This document shows positions 14,864 to 24,934 of a stretch of DNA of 64,000 nucleotides, one piece after another. The stretch is from Nocardia mexicana NBRC 108244 (GTDB lineage: Bacteria; Actinomycetota; Actinomycetes; Mycobacteriales; Mycobacteriaceae), in the NCBI RefSeq assembly GCF_001613165.1, contig NZ_BDBV01000029.1, forward strand, positions 30,334 to 94,333. The letters run 5' to 3'. The number at the start of each line of letters is the position of its first letter. Position 1 is the stretch's first letter. A program made the translations under genes and the position numbers. Under the pieces are notes generated by a model that was not told where the DNA came from, did no database searches, and worked only from the letters and a program-made list of their open reading frames with translations.

Positions 14864-16522
14864 CTACCCCCAGGCCCGCTCGAACCGAAACGTGGTGTTC
14901 AGCAATTCACCCGTCCGGACGACCTTGGCTCGGGCCCGTATCTCGGTGCCGCCGAATTCCATGGCGAGTTCGATCCTCTGATCGTTCCTGGGCAGCTTCG
15001 TGACCTCCCCGATCTCGACCTCCAGCGTACCGATCTGAAAGACTCCGAGTTCGTCGGTGTAACGGGGATTCTCCCGGCGAGAGGCGAAGACCGCGAATGT
15101 CAACGCGTCCTGTGTTCGATGCGCCGGAAAGAAGGTCTTGGTGACGACGTACCCGGCCGGAACCACATCGCCACGCCGGACGTAGATGTCGAACCGGTTG
15201 TCGCACCGCTCTTCTCCCCACCCGTCGACGAACCTGCGTTCGAGATCGCCGCGGTGTTCCGGATCTACGGTGCTGCTGATCCGCAGTCCATAGGTAAAGC
15301 TGCTGCAGCGCGCGACGACGGTTTCCGGCCGCAGGCAATAGTGCACCGCGCCGGAGAGCACGGCGCCCGAGGGACTCCGGGGCACAACCACATTCACACC
15401 GACGGCGTCACCGAGCCGCTGCCGCAGATACTTCGACTGCGCGAATCCGCCGACGAGCAGCACCGTATCGACGCTCCCGACCCGCCGGATCTGTTCGCCC
15501 ACCAATTCCTCGATCTCGTCGACGGCCACATCGAACAGGTCCCGCATCTCCTGCGGCTGCAGGATCAGCCAATCGCTGACCTGATTCTGCGCATCGGCCA
15601 GGTGTCGCCGGGCGACAGGATCGAGCGCGGCATAGATCGGGACCGGGAGCGGCAATTCCGTCGGAGCGTCGCGGTCCGGATCCCAGCCGTGCTTGGCACG
15701 CTCCCACGCGCCCCGCAATTCGTAGGCCACCTGCGGAGACTTGCGGAATACCCGTTCCAGCACGGCCATCGGCAATCGCCGCGGCAGGAGGTCGGTCATG
15801 AACAGCTTGTCGACGTAGGTCGAGCCGCACCGCCCACCGGGACTGACCCCCAACTGCACGAGTTGCCCGACGCCGTCGACCCGATAGGCGGTGATGTCGA
15901 CGGTGCCGCCACCGGCATCGACGACCAGGAACGACTTGCCCTCGGTGGCGAAATCCGTTCGCTCGGAATGGTAGTGGCAGTACAGGGCGGCCATTTCCGA
16001 TTCGACGGCGAGGAGTAGACGGTCTGTCCCGGAAGGAAATCCGGCCGCGTGGGCGGCCTGCCGCATCACACCGCGCTGCTGATCCGACCACATGGCGGGA
16101 ACCGTTATGCACCAGCGGATCTGCTCCGGGCCGACCGACATGTCGCCGGTGATCTGCCGCAACGCGAAATCATAGAAGGCCGACAGGTAGGCGGTGATAT
16201 CCCGCTCGGCCGCGCGGGCCGTGGCCTCGACCGGATCCCCCAGTCCGAGTTTGAAACGGTCCCGATAGCTCAGGCCGTCCTGCTCCAATTCCGCCGTGAC
16301 GCGCCGGCGGTCGGCCTCGTAACCCCATGCGACGATGTCACCGTCCCGCAGTAACAACGATGTCCGGGTCTTGATGTAGGAGGCGGGCTGATTGCGCCAC
16401 CGGTCGTAGTGGTGAATCGTGCGCGGGTCCGAGGCACGGTCGCGATCCCGCAGGTCGGCCCAGGCGAAACCCGTTCCGTAGGTGCCGAAATCGACGGCCG
16501 CCGCCACCTCGAGGTCCGTCAT
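14864..16522 (-). CDS. Hsp70-family ATPase, HSPA12-like
   Basis: This is a 552-residue actin-fold ATPase. Phosphate-1 is AAAVDFGTYGTGFAW (7-21), phosphate-2 is VVDAGGGTVDITAY (200-213) and the adenosine motif is VLLVGGFAQSKYL (354-366). The KTRTSLLL segment (51-58) and DGDIVAWGYEA (60-70) are typical of the HSPA12-like branch rather than DnaK. The C-terminal 410-552 region is a beta-rich substrate-domain equivalent lacking the DnaK lid and the EEVD-type tail. ATG 16522 is chosen because AAGGAG precedes it; a start 36 bp upstream would overlap the previous gene. It sits between an unknown protein and the PBP-type sensor, with no DnaJ or GrpE nearby. The client is unknown. Confidence 0.8.
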   Translation of the reverse strand: MTDLEVAAAVDFGTYGTGFAWADLRDRDRASDPRTIHHYDRWRNQPASYIKTRTSLLLRDGDIVAWGYEADRRRVTAELEQDGLSYRDRFKLGLGDPVEATARAAERDITAYLSAFYDFALRQITGDMSVGPEQIRWCITVPAMWSDQQRGVMRQAAHAAGFPSGTDRLLLAVESEMAALYCHYHSERTDFATEGKSFLVVDAGGGTVDITAYRVDGVGQLVQLGVSPGGRCGSTYVDKLFMTDLLPRRLPMAVLERVFRKSPQVAYELRGAWERAKHGWDPDRDAPTELPLPVPIYAALDPVARRHLADAQNQVSDWLILQPQEMRDLFDVAVDEIEELVGEQIRRVGSVDTVLLVGGFAQSKYLRQRLGDAVGVNVVVPRSPSGAVLSGAVHYCLRPETVVARCSSFTYGLRISSTVDPEHRGDLERRFVDGWGEERCDNRFDIYVRRGDVVPAGYVVTKTFFPAHRTQDALTFAVFASRRENPRYTDELGVFQIGTLEVEIGEVTKLPRNDQRIELAMEFGGTEIRARAKVVRTGELLNTTFRFERAWG

Positions 16523-16551
16523 ACGAGCTCCTTGGCTACGTCCCGGCCGAT

Positions 16552-17607
16552 TCACCATGTTCGGAGCGGTGAGTCCCCCGCGATGAACGAGCGCTGCGTG
16601 ATCACATCGATCGCATCACGGATAGCGGACACGCGGGTTTCGTCCTCCAGCAATTCGCATACCGCGTGCAGATCGTCCAAGGTGGGTCGGAAATCGGCGG
16701 ACTCGGTGAGTCGTCGCAGCGTCTCGTCATCGATTCGCGCGGCGGCGTCGTCCGGGCGTCCGCTCTCGGCGAGAATGCGCGACTGCCGCAACTGCTTCGT
16801 CTCCGCGGTGTACAACCCCTGCTCCGCGGCGATGTCGTATCCGGCCGCCACGGCCGGACCCACCCACGGTTGCTCGTCCGGGGTGACGAGGGTGTGGATT
16901 CGCGGCGGCCGGTCGCTGGTGATCAGCGCATGCCACTCGGCGAGAATCCCCACCAGGATCGCGCACAGACGCGCGAGCCAATCCTGAAATTCGAGGGGCT
17001 GGGCCGCAGGTACCGCGAGGGGCGGGAGATTGATTTCTATACCCGAATCCCGGTTGCCGCCGACGATTCCCCAGCCGACGATCGAAATCCAGAACCGGTC
17101 CGCGGTCTGCAATTCGCCGCGCAGCAGAATGATGGGCAGATCCTGCACGGCGGCGCGCAATACCGCGAGATCGATGTCGTGATTGTCGAGCGGTCGTTTG
17201 AACGCGCCGCCGATGGCGCACGCGTCCTCACGCCAGGGCAGCTGATTCCATGTGTTCCGCAACCCCACGTCATAGGGCCCGGTGTCCCCGGCTCCGGGAG
17301 TGGACCCGATCGGAGCGAACAGCAGGATCGGCGTCCCGGCATGCTTGCTCGCCTGCCTGATGTGGTGAACCACCACGTCGCTGTCGTAGATGAACGGCCC
17401 GGCCTCGATGAGCCGATTCCTGCGCTCCCGCGACTCGAGCACGACGGATTCCGCGGTCAGCGCGCGGACATGGGCCCGTTCCGCGATCTCCGCGTCCTCG
17501 TGCGCGCCGCGGCGGGCCTCGGCCTGCTCACGACGACGGCCCAGGGCATCGCGGACGAGGTCCCCGATCTGCTGGGCAACGATGGGCACGATCGTCTCGA
17601 GCAGCAC
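16552..17607 (-). CDS. unknown protein, first gene of the Hsp70/PBP unit
   Basis: I do not recognise this 351-residue protein. It starts with a hydrophobic helix (MLLETIVPIVAQQIGDLVRDAL), then a charged helix rich in Arg, Glu and Ala (RRREQAEARRGAHEDAEIAERAHVRAL). A central alpha/beta domain follows (TPILLFAPIGSTPG, DLPIILLRGELQTADRFWISIVGWGIVGG). The C-terminal about 100 residues are helical (TKQLRQSRILAESGRPDDAAARIDDETLRRL), possibly TPR-like. The start is GTG 17607, with an overlapping out-of-frame ATG 17609. The Hsp70 start lies 29 bp downstream, so the two are very probably co-transcribed. It may present clients to, or be regulated by, the Hsp70. Confidence 0.55.
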   Translation of the reverse strand: MLLETIVPIVAQQIGDLVRDALGRRREQAEARRGAHEDAEIAERAHVRALTAESVVLESRERRNRLIEAGPFIYDSDVVVHHIRQASKHAGTPILLFAPIGSTPGAGDTGPYDVGLRNTWNQLPWREDACAIGGAFKRPLDNHDIDLAVLRAAVQDLPIILLRGELQTADRFWISIVGWGIVGGNRDSGIEINLPPLAVPAAQPLEFQDWLARLCAILVGILAEWHALITSDRPPRIHTLVTPDEQPWVGPAVAAGYDIAAEQGLYTAETKQLRQSRILAESGRPDDAAARIDDETLRRLTESADFRPTLDDLHAVCELLEDETRVSAIRDAIDVITQRSFIAGDSPLRTW

Positions 17608-17659
17608 ATCTCCGTTGTACCGCTCGGATCCGTTGCGTACCAGAGAAACTGACGCCGGC

Positions 17660-18670
17660 TCAGCCGAAGAGGGTGCTGCCGACGGTGTGCCAGCCGAGGA
17701 CCGAGTCGACGGCCAGGCCGCAGAAGACCACGGCGAGATAGTTGTTCGACTGTAGGAACAGCCGCAGCGGCTTCACCGATTCGCCCCGGCGCACACCGGA
17801 ATACAGCTGGTGGGCCATCAGCAGGAACCACGCCCCCGCGGCGATCGCGACCGCCGCGTACACGACGCCGGTGGCGGGGATCAGGGCCAGCGTGGCGGCG
17901 ACGGTGAGCCACGTGTAGATGACGATCTGCTTGGTCACGGCCTGCTCGGTGGCGACCACCGGCAGCATCGGCACGCCCGCCGCGCGGTAGTCCTCCTTGT
18001 ACCGCATGGCCAGCGCCCAGGTGTGCGGCGGCGTCCAGAAGAAGATGACCAGGAACAGCACGATCGCCGGCCAGCCGATATTCCCGGTGACCGCCGACCA
18101 GCCGACCAGCGCGGGCATACATCCGGCGGCGCCGCCCCACACCACGTTCTGCGAGGTGCGGCGCTTGAGGCCCAGCGTGTAGACGAAGACGTAGAACAGG
18201 ATCGTCGCGACCACCAGCAGTCCGGACAGCAGATTCGCCTGCCACCACAGCCACGCGAACGATCCGGCGCCCAGCACCACACCGAACACGAACGCGTTGC
18301 GGGTGGGCACGGCGTCGCGCGCCAGCGGCCGCTTCGACGTCCGCTTCATCACCTTGTCGATATCGGCGTCGGCGACGCAGTTCAGCGTGTTCGCGCTGGC
18401 GGCGCCCATCCAGCCGCCGAACAGCGTGGCGAGGATCAACCGGATGTCGATATGCCCGCGGTCGGCCAGCAGCATCGTCGGGATCGTGGCGACCAGCAGT
18501 AATTCGATGACGCGCGGCTTGGTCAGCGCGATGTAGGCCAGCACGCGGCGGGTCAGCGCCGAGAGCGGACCGGTGCCGGTCACACGGTCGGCCAGCGCCG
18601 TCGCGGAGGAGCCATGCGCATCACCCGGCTGTTGCCCAATCCGCACTGTCTCTCCTCGCAGGTGGTGCAT
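17660..18670 (-). CDS. ctaB: protoheme IX farnesyltransferase (heme O synthase)
   Basis: This is a 336-residue UbiA-superfamily prenyltransferase with multiple membrane helices. The prenyl-diphosphate Mg-binding motif [20 protein letters not shown] lies around residues 96-115, and the second conserved region is [16 protein letters not shown]. It attaches the farnesyl group to heme B to give heme O, the substrate of CtaA. The gene is divergent from the tkt operon, as in mycobacteria. The start is ATG 18670, with internal GTG alternatives near [12 protein letters not shown]. It is monocistronic; the unknown-protein gene begins on the same strand 52 bp downstream of its stop. Confidence 0.95.
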   Translation of the reverse strand: MHHLRGETVRIGQQPGDAHGSSATALADRVTGTGPLSALTRRVLAYIALTKPRVIELLLVATIPTMLLADRGHIDIRLILATLFGGWMGAASANTLNCVADADIDKVMKRTSKRPLARDAVPTRNAFVFGVVLGAGSFAWLWWQANLLSGLLVVATILFYVFVYTLGLKRRTSQNVVWGGAAGCMPALVGWSAVTGNIGWPAIVLFLVIFFWTPPHTWALAMRYKEDYRAAGVPMLPVVATEQAVTKQIVIYTWLTVAATLALIPATGVVYAAVAIAAGAWFLLMAHQLYSGVRRGESVKPLRLFLQSNNYLAVVFCGLAVDSVLGWHTVGSTLFG

Positions 18671-19150
18671 CGATCCGGTCTCGGGAATGAGCAGCGCGCC
18701 GCCCTTCGATCACATTCCCACGGGGATTGATCCACGGACGAGATCCAGCGCGGCGCCGCAACTACTACAGGCGATGGTAGACCCACACGGGTTGTGGCCC
18801 AGCACCCACCCGCCGCGAATCAGCCCGTGACGCAGCGTTCGTGCGCAATCGTTCGACCTCGGGATGTGGGTCCGACACGCCACGACACGCCGGTCGGGTC
18901 GTGCCGGCCGGACACGCGTTGCGTCGAATGCTGCCGATGGCAGCGGGCGACAGACTGTCGCGGGGGGTTCCGATTCCGGGTAACGAGCCCGGACGCGGCG
19001 CCCGTCGTCGGCGGGTTCCCGCATACCACGATTCGGTTGGGCTCTAGGGTGGTAGTACACCGGGACCGCACGTCGAAACAGCCATGCGTCACCCACCACT
19101 ACGCCGCCGTAAACCGCACAGTTGACGAGAAGGTCAGGAGAACCTCGGTC
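18671..19150. other. 480-bp divergent regulatory region between ctaB and tkt
   Basis: No gene is supported here. An in-frame extension of tkt runs through it, but its composition is not protein-like. The right part holds the tkt-side promoter candidate. ACTACTACAGGCGATGGTAG at 18761-18780 only weakly recalls the dyad before ctaA. Confidence 0.5.
19045..19050 (+). promoter_or_regulatory. putative -10 (TAGGGT) of the tkt operon
   Basis: TAGGGT in GGGCTCTAGGGTGGTAGTAC fits the actinobacterial SigA -10 pattern TANNNT. It would give a leader of roughly 95 nt before the GTG at 19151. No clear -35 was seen. Confidence 0.4.
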
Positions 19151-21295
19151 GTGTCAGTCACAGACGACATCCGCGCCCTCACCCAGCCGAACCACCCGGT
19201 CGACTGGACGGATCTGGACACCAGAGCCGTCGACACCATCCGCGTGCTCGCCGCGGATGCCGTGCAGACCGCCGGCAACGGCCACCCGGGCACCGCGATG
19301 AGCTTGGCGCCGCTGGCCTACACGCTGTACCAGCGGGTCATGAACTACGACCCCGCCGATCCGGACTGGGTGGGCCGCGACCGCTTCGTGCTGTCGTGCG
19401 GTCACTCCAGCCTCACCCAGTACATCCAGCTGTACCTCGCCGGTATCGGCCTCGAGCTCGACGACCTGAAGAACCTGCGCAAGTGGGGCTCGCTGACTCC
19501 CGGCCACCCGGAGTTCCGGCACACCCCGGGCGTCGAGATCACCACCGGCCCGCTCGGCCAGGGCCTGGCCTCGGCGGTCGGCATGGCGATGGCGGCGCGG
19601 CGCGAGCGCGGGCTGTTCGATCCGTCGGCGGCACCGGGTAAGAGCCCGTTCGACCACTACGTCTACGTGATCGCCTCCGACGGCGACATCGAGGAGGGCG
19701 TGACCTCCGAGGCGTCGTCGCTGGCGGGCACCCAGCAACTGGGCAACCTGGTCGTCATCTACGACGACAACAAGATCTCCATCGAGGACGACACCACCAT
19801 TGCCCTCACCGAGGACACCGCCGAGCGCTACCGCTCCTACGGCTGGCACGTCCAGGTCGTCGAGGGCGGCGAGGATGTCGTCGCCATCGAGAAGGCCATC
19901 GATGAGGCGCAGGCGGTGACCGACAAGCCGTCGTTCATCCTGCTGCGCACCATCATCGGCTACCCGGCCCCGACCAAGATGAACACCGGCGCCGCCCACG
20001 GCGCCGCGCTCGGCGCCGACGAGGTGGCGGGCACCAAGAAGGCCCTCGGCTTCGATCCCGAGCAGTCCTTCGTGGTCGACGCCGCGGTCATCGACCACAC
20101 CCGCCGCAACGCCGCCGACCGCGCCAAGGCGACCCGCGCGTCCTGGCAGGAGCAGTTCGACGGGTGGGCACAGGCCAACCCGGACAACAAGGCGCTGTTC
20201 GATCGCCTGCAGGCCCGCAAGCTGCCCGAGGGCTGGGCCGACAGCCTGCCCTCCTACGAGACCGACCCGGGCGGCGTCGCCACCCGCAAGGCCTCCGGCA
20301 AGGTTCTGGCCGCGCTGGCGCCGGTGCTGCCGGAGCTGTGGGGCGGCTCGGCCGACCTCGCCGAATCCAACAACACCACCATGCCCGACACCCCGAGCTT
20401 CGGCCCGGAGTCGATCTCCACCGGCATTTGGAAGGCCAACCCGTACGGCCGCACCCTGCACTTCGGCGTCCGCGAGCACGCCATGGGCGCGATCCTCAAC
20501 GGCATCGCGCTGCACGGCCCGACCCGCCCCTACGGCGGCACCTTCCTGGTGTTCTCCGACTACATGCGCCCCGCGGTGCGCCTGGCCGCGCTGATGCGGA
20601 TCCCGGCGGTCTACGTGTGGACCCACGATTCGATCGGCCTCGGCGAGGACGGCCCGACGCATCAGCCGATCGAGCACCTGGCCGCGCTGCGCGCCATCCC
20701 GGGCCTCAACGTGGTCCGCCCCGGCGACGCCAACGAGACCGTGCACGCCTGGCGCGCGGTGCTGGAGCTGGAGAGCGGCGACCACCACTCGCCGTTCAAG
20801 GTCTCCGAGACCCCGCACATCGACGGCCCCTCGGCGCTGGCGCTCACCCGCCAGAACCTGCCCGTCGTCGAGGGCACCAGCTACGAGGGTGTTCGCAAGG
20901 GCGGCTACATCCTGGCCGAATCCTCCACCGGCACACCGCAGGTGATCCTGATCGCTACCGGCTCGGAGCTGCAGCTCGCGGTCGAGGCGCGGACTACCCT
21001 GGAGGCGCAGGGCGTCGGAACCCGCGTGGTTTCGATGCCGTGCGTGGAGTGGTTCGACGCGCAGGACCAGGCCTACCGCGACGAGGTGCTGCCACCGGCG
21101 GTCCGCGCCCGCGTCACCGTCGAGGCGGGGATCTCGATGCCGTGGTACCGGTTCGCCGGCGCGGACGGCCAGATCGTATCGATCGAGCACTTCGGTGCGT
21201 CGGCCGACTACAAGACCCTGTTCCGCGAGTTCGGCCTCACCGCCGACGCCGTGGTCGAGGCCGCTCAGCGCTCGCTCGACAAGGTGAAGGGATAA
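19151..21295 (+). CDS. tkt: transketolase
   Basis: This is a 714-residue TPP-dependent enzyme of the non-oxidative pentose phosphate pathway, moving two-carbon units between sugar phosphates. TPP and Mg binding is shown by ASDGDIEEGVTSEASSLAGTQQLGNLVVIYDDN; the N-terminal GNGHPGTAMSLAPLAYTLY and the Pyr-domain THDSIGLGEDGPTHQPIEH are canonical. GTG 19151 gives VSVTDDIRALTQPNHP, with CAGGAG about 10 bp upstream. It is the first gene of the tkt-tal-zwf-opcA-pgl operon, with 6 bp to tal, and is divergent from ctaB. Confidence 0.97.
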   Translation: MSVTDDIRALTQPNHPVDWTDLDTRAVDTIRVLAADAVQTAGNGHPGTAMSLAPLAYTLYQRVMNYDPADPDWVGRDRFVLSCGHSSLTQYIQLYLAGIGLELDDLKNLRKWGSLTPGHPEFRHTPGVEITTGPLGQGLASAVGMAMAARRERGLFDPSAAPGKSPFDHYVYVIASDGDIEEGVTSEASSLAGTQQLGNLVVIYDDNKISIEDDTTIALTEDTAERYRSYGWHVQVVEGGEDVVAIEKAIDEAQAVTDKPSFILLRTIIGYPAPTKMNTGAAHGAALGADEVAGTKKALGFDPEQSFVVDAAVIDHTRRNAADRAKATRASWQEQFDGWAQANPDNKALFDRLQARKLPEGWADSLPSYETDPGGVATRKASGKVLAALAPVLPELWGGSADLAESNNTTMPDTPSFGPESISTGIWKANPYGRTLHFGVREHAMGAILNGIALHGPTRPYGGTFLVFSDYMRPAVRLAALMRIPAVYVWTHDSIGLGEDGPTHQPIEHLAALRAIPGLNVVRPGDANETVHAWRAVLELESGDHHSPFKVSETPHIDGPSALALTRQNLPVVEGTSYEGVRKGGYILAESSTGTPQVILIATGSELQLAVEARTTLEAQGVGTRVVSMPCVEWFDAQDQAYRDEVLPPAVRARVTVEAGISMPWYRFAGADGQIVSIEHFGASADYKTLFREFGLTADAVVEAAQRSLDKVKG

Positions 21296-21301
21296 AAGCG
21301 A

Positions 21302-22432
21302 ATGGCACAGAACGAGAATCTCGCCGCACTGTCCGCAGCGGGGGTGTCGGTGTGGCTCGACGATCTGTCGCGGGACCGCATCCGGTCCGGCAACCTCGCC
21401 GAACTCATCGCCACCCGCAGCATCGTCGGGGTCACCACCAACCCGACCATCTTCCAGGGCGCCCTGAGCAAGGGCCACGCCTACGACGAGCAGGTCAAGG
21501 AGCTGGCCGCCCGGGGCGCCGACGTCGAATCCGCGATCCGCACCATCACCACCGACGACGTGCGCGCCGCCTGTGATGTGTTCGCCGAGACGTTCGAGGC
21601 GTCCGGCGGGGTGGACGGCCGGGTGTCGATCGAGGTCGACCCGCGGCTGGCCTTCGACACCGACAAGACCGTCGCGCAGGCGGTCGAGCTGTGGAAGATC
21701 GTCGACCGGCCCAACCTGTTCATCAAGATCCCCGCGACCGAGGAGGGCCTGCCCGCGATCACCAAGGTGATCACGGAGGGCATCAGCGTGAACGTGACGC
21801 TGATCTTCTCGGTTGCCCGCTACCGCAGCGTGATGGGCGCCTACCTGGACGGCCTGCGCAACGCCAAGATCGCGGGGCACGACCTGGCCCGGATCCATTC
21901 CGTCGCCTCGTTCTTCGTCTCCCGCGTGGATACCGAGATCGACAAGCGGCTGGAGGCGCTGGGCACGCCGGAGGCGCTGGAGCTGCGCGGCAAGGCGGGA
22001 ATCGCCAACGCGCGCCTGGCCTATGCGGAGTACCAGGACGTCTTCGACGGCGGCAAGCACACCTCCACGTTCGCGCACCTGTCCTCCTCGGGCGGCAACC
22101 GGCAGCGGCCGCTGTGGGCGTCGACCGGCGTGAAGAACCCGGACTACTCCGACACCATGTACATCACCGAGCTGGTGGCGCCCAATACGGTGAATACGCT
22201 GCCGGAGAAGACACTCGAGGCCTACGCCGATCACGGTGAGCTGCGCGGCGACACGATGTCGGGCACCGGCGCGGCCGCCCAGGAGGTCTTCGACAAGCTC
22301 GCCGCCGTCGGCATCGACCTCGACGACGTGTTCGCGGTGCTCGAGCGCGAGGGCGTCGACAAGTTCGAGAAGTCGTGGGAGGAACTGCTGTCCGCGACCG
22401 CCACCGAGCTCCAGAGCACCGGGGGCCAGTAA
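21302..22432 (+). CDS. tal: transaldolase
   Basis: This is a 376-residue class I aldolase-fold enzyme that transfers the dihydroxyacetone unit from sedoheptulose 7-phosphate to glyceraldehyde 3-phosphate. [15 protein letters not shown] (44-58) is the family signature. The Schiff-base lysine is K142 in [12 protein letters not shown]. The length is typical of the longer actinobacterial type. ATG 21302 lies 6 bp after the tkt stop and the stop is 5 bp before zwf, so translation within the operon is closely linked. Confidence 0.96.
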   Translation: MAQNENLAALSAAGVSVWLDDLSRDRIRSGNLAELIATRSIVGVTTNPTIFQGALSKGHAYDEQVKELAARGADVESAIRTITTDDVRAACDVFAETFEASGGVDGRVSIEVDPRLAFDTDKTVAQAVELWKIVDRPNLFIKIPATEEGLPAITKVITEGISVNVTLIFSVARYRSVMGAYLDGLRNAKIAGHDLARIHSVASFFVSRVDTEIDKRLEALGTPEALELRGKAGIANARLAYAEYQDVFDGGKHTSTFAHLSSSGGNRQRPLWASTGVKNPDYSDTMYITELVAPNTVNTLPEKTLEAYADHGELRGDTMSGTGAAAQEVFDKLAAVGIDLDDVFAVLEREGVDKFEKSWEELLSATATELQSTGGQ

Positions 22433-22437
22433 CCGCG

Positions 22438-24000
22438 ATGGCCGGCGACGAATCGACGGCCGCCCCGGGGAATCCGCTCCGCCAGCAGCGGGACAAGCGG
22501 CTTCCCCGGATCGCGGGCCCGTGCAGCATGGTGATCTTCGGCGTCACCGGTGACCTGTCCCGCAAGAAGCTGATGCCGGCCATCTACGACCTCGCGAACC
22601 GCGGCTTGCTGCCGCCCGGATTCGCGCTGGTCGGTTTCGCGCGCCGGGACTACGCCGACGAGGACTTCGCACAGGTCGTGCTGGAGGCGGTGAAACAGCA
22701 CGCGCGCACGCCCTTCCGGCAGGAGGTCTGGGACCAGCTGTCGGAGGGCATCCGGTTCGTGCAGGGCACCTTCGAGGACGACGCCGCCTTCTCCCAGCTG
22801 GCGGCGACGCTCAAGCAGCTCGACCACGACCGCGGCACCGGCGGCAACCACGCCTTCTACCTGTCCATCCCACCCAATGCGTTTCCCCTTGTGCTGCAAC
22901 AGCTTTCCCGCACGGGGCTGGCCAAGCCGCCGGATCCGGGCCCGGGGGCGCCGAAGCCGTGGCGGCGGGTGGTGATCGAGAAGCCGTTCGGGCACGACCT
23001 GCAGAGCGCCCAGGAGCTCAACACCCTGGTGAACCAGGTGTTCCCCGAGGAGACGGTGTTCCGCATCGATCACTACCTCGGCAAGGAGACGGTGCAGAAT
23101 CTGCTGGCGCTGCGCTTCGCCAACGAGATGTTCGAACCGATCTGGAACGCCAACTACGTCGACCACGTGCAGATCACGATGGCCGAGGACATCGGATTGG
23201 GCGGGCGCGCAGGCTATTACGACGGCATCGGCGCGGCCCGCGACGTCATCCAGAACCACCTGCTGCAGCTGCTTGCGCTGACGACCATGGAGGATCCGGT
23301 CAGCTTCCAGCCGCGGGCGCTGCAGATCGAGAAGATCAAGGTGCTCTCGGCGACGAAACTGGTGGAGCCGCTGGACCAGACGACGGCCCGCGGGCAGTAC
23401 ACGGCGGGCTGGCAGGGCAGCGAGAAGGTGGTGGGCCTGCTCCAGGAGGACGGGTTCGACCCGCACTCGCGCACCGAGACCTACGCGGCCATCACGCTCA
23501 ATGTCGACACCCGGCGCTGGGCGGGCGTGCCGTTCTACCTGCGCACCGGAAAACGCCTGGGCCGCAGGGTGACCGAGATCGCGGTCATGTTCAAACGGGC
23601 GCCGCATCTGCCGTTCGACGAGACCATGACCGAGGAGCTGGGCCAGAACGCGCTGGTGATCCGGGTGCAGCCGGACGAGGGCATCACGCTGCGCTTCGGG
23701 TCCAAGGTGCCCGGGTCGAGCATGGAAGTGCGCGACGTCAATATGGATTTCAGCTACGGCGAGTCGTTCACCGAATCGTCGCCGGAGGCCTACGAGCGGC
23801 TGATCCTCGACATGCTGCTCGGTGAGCCGTCGCTGTTCCCGGTCAACGAGGAGGTCGAATTGTCCTGGCGCATCCTCGATCCCGTGCTGGAGCACTGGGC
23901 GGCCGACGGCCGGCCGGAATCGTACGAGGCGGGCACCTGGGGCCCGTGGTCGGCCGACGCGATGCTCGCCCGCACCGGGCGCGAATGGCGGCGGGCATGA
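22438..24000 (+). CDS. zwf: glucose-6-phosphate 1-dehydrogenase
   Basis: This 520-residue enzyme oxidises glucose 6-phosphate to 6-phosphogluconolactone, the first step of the oxidative pentose phosphate pathway. The nucleotide-binding loop is FGVTGDLSRKKLMPAIYDLANRG (34-56) and the substrate/catalytic motif is RIDHYLGKE (209-217). ATG 22438 has GGGGG just upstream; an extension reaching 22375 overlaps tal and was rejected. The stop overlaps the opcA start by 4 bp (ATGA), matching the known dependence of actinobacterial G6PDH on OpcA. Confidence 0.96.
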   Translation: MAGDESTAAPGNPLRQQRDKRLPRIAGPCSMVIFGVTGDLSRKKLMPAIYDLANRGLLPPGFALVGFARRDYADEDFAQVVLEAVKQHARTPFRQEVWDQLSEGIRFVQGTFEDDAAFSQLAATLKQLDHDRGTGGNHAFYLSIPPNAFPLVLQQLSRTGLAKPPDPGPGAPKPWRRVVIEKPFGHDLQSAQELNTLVNQVFPEETVFRIDHYLGKETVQNLLALRFANEMFEPIWNANYVDHVQITMAEDIGLGGRAGYYDGIGAARDVIQNHLLQLLALTTMEDPVSFQPRALQIEKIKVLSATKLVEPLDQTTARGQYTAGWQGSEKVVGLLQEDGFDPHSRTETYAAITLNVDTRRWAGVPFYLRTGKRLGRRVTEIAVMFKRAPHLPFDETMTEELGQNALVIRVQPDEGITLRFGSKVPGSSMEVRDVNMDFSYGESFTESSPEAYERLILDMLLGEPSLFPVNEEVELSWRILDPVLEHWAADGRPESYEAGTWGPWSADAMLARTGREWRRA

Positions 24001-24905
24001 TCGTCGACATCCCCGCCACCGACACCCGCTCCGTCGCCAAGCGGCTGGTGCAGCTGGCCGAGAGCAACGGCGTCATCACCACCGGCCGGGTGCTGACGCT
24101 GGTGGTGTGCACACTGGACAGCTCGGAGGCCGAGGGCGCCATCGATGCGGCCAACGACGCCAGCCGCGAACATCCCTGCCGCGTCATCGTTCTCGCGCGC
24201 GGTGACCGGTTCGCCGAGACCAGGCTGGACGCCCAGATCCGCGTCGGCGGCGATGCGGGCGCCTCCGAGGTGATAGTGCTGCGGCTGCAGGGTGAGCTGA
24301 TCAATCACGAGAACAGCGTGGTCATCCCGTTCCTGCTGCCCGATACACCGGTGGTGGCGTGGTGGCCGCGGGGTGCGCCGGTGTATCCGTCCAAGGATGC
24401 GGTGGGGCGCTTGGCGATTCGGCGCATCACCGACGCCACCTTCGCGCCAGACCCGCAGCAGGCGATCAAGGAGCGGGTGAAGTCCTACGCGGCGGGCAAC
24501 ACCGACCTGGCGTGGAGCCGCATCACCTACTGGCGCGCGCTGCTGGCCGCCGCGCTCGACGAGCCCCCGTACGAGGCGGTCGAATCGGTGACGGTCTCGG
24601 GACTGCAGGAGGAGCCCGCGCTGGATGTGCTGGCGGGCTGGCTGGCCGCACGGCTGAACTGCCCGGTCCGGCGGCGCACCGGCGAGCTGAGGGTCGAGCT
24701 GCACCGGCCGACGGTGTCGATCGTGATCTCGCGCCCGCAGACCGGACGCACCGCCACCCTGTCGCGCACCGGCGAACCGGACAAGCGATTCGCGCTGGCG
24801 CGCCGCGAAACCAAGGACTGCCTGGCCGAGGAGCTGCGGCGGCTGGACGACGACGAGATCTACGCCGAGGCGCTGTCGGGCATCGACAAGGTCATCTACG
24901 AGTGA
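23997..24905 (+). CDS. opcA: OpcA, glucose-6-phosphate dehydrogenase assembly protein
   Basis: This 302-residue protein starts MIVDIPATDTRSVAKRLVQLAESNGVITTGRVLTLVV, as in mycobacterial and corynebacterial OpcA. Its core segment VVAWWPRGAPVYPSKDAVGRLAIRRITDA is characteristic. OpcA is needed for full activity or oligomerisation of Zwf. The start overlaps the zwf stop (ATGA at 23997-24000), implying coupled translation and matched stoichiometry. The stop is 29 bp before pgl. Confidence 0.93.
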   Translation: MIVDIPATDTRSVAKRLVQLAESNGVITTGRVLTLVVCTLDSSEAEGAIDAANDASREHPCRVIVLARGDRFAETRLDAQIRVGGDAGASEVIVLRLQGELINHENSVVIPFLLPDTPVVAWWPRGAPVYPSKDAVGRLAIRRITDATFAPDPQQAIKERVKSYAAGNTDLAWSRITYWRALLAAALDEPPYEAVESVTVSGLQEEPALDVLAGWLAARLNCPVRRRTGELRVELHRPTVSIVISRPQTGRTATLSRTGEPDKRFALARRETKDCLAEELRRLDDDEIYAEALSGIDKVIYE

Positions 24906-24934
24906 GGGGTCCGTGCGGACCGAAGGAGTGACCC

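Noticed and set aside
18761..18780. Second BlaI-like dyad between ctaB and tkt
   Set aside because: ACTACA is present, but the opposite half is TGGTAG with different spacing; the symmetry is too poor to claim.
19154..22234. 1026-codon open frame opposite tkt and tal
   Set aside because: It is antisense to two well-recognised enzymes, with the low-complexity composition of a codon-bias shadow and no domain motif.
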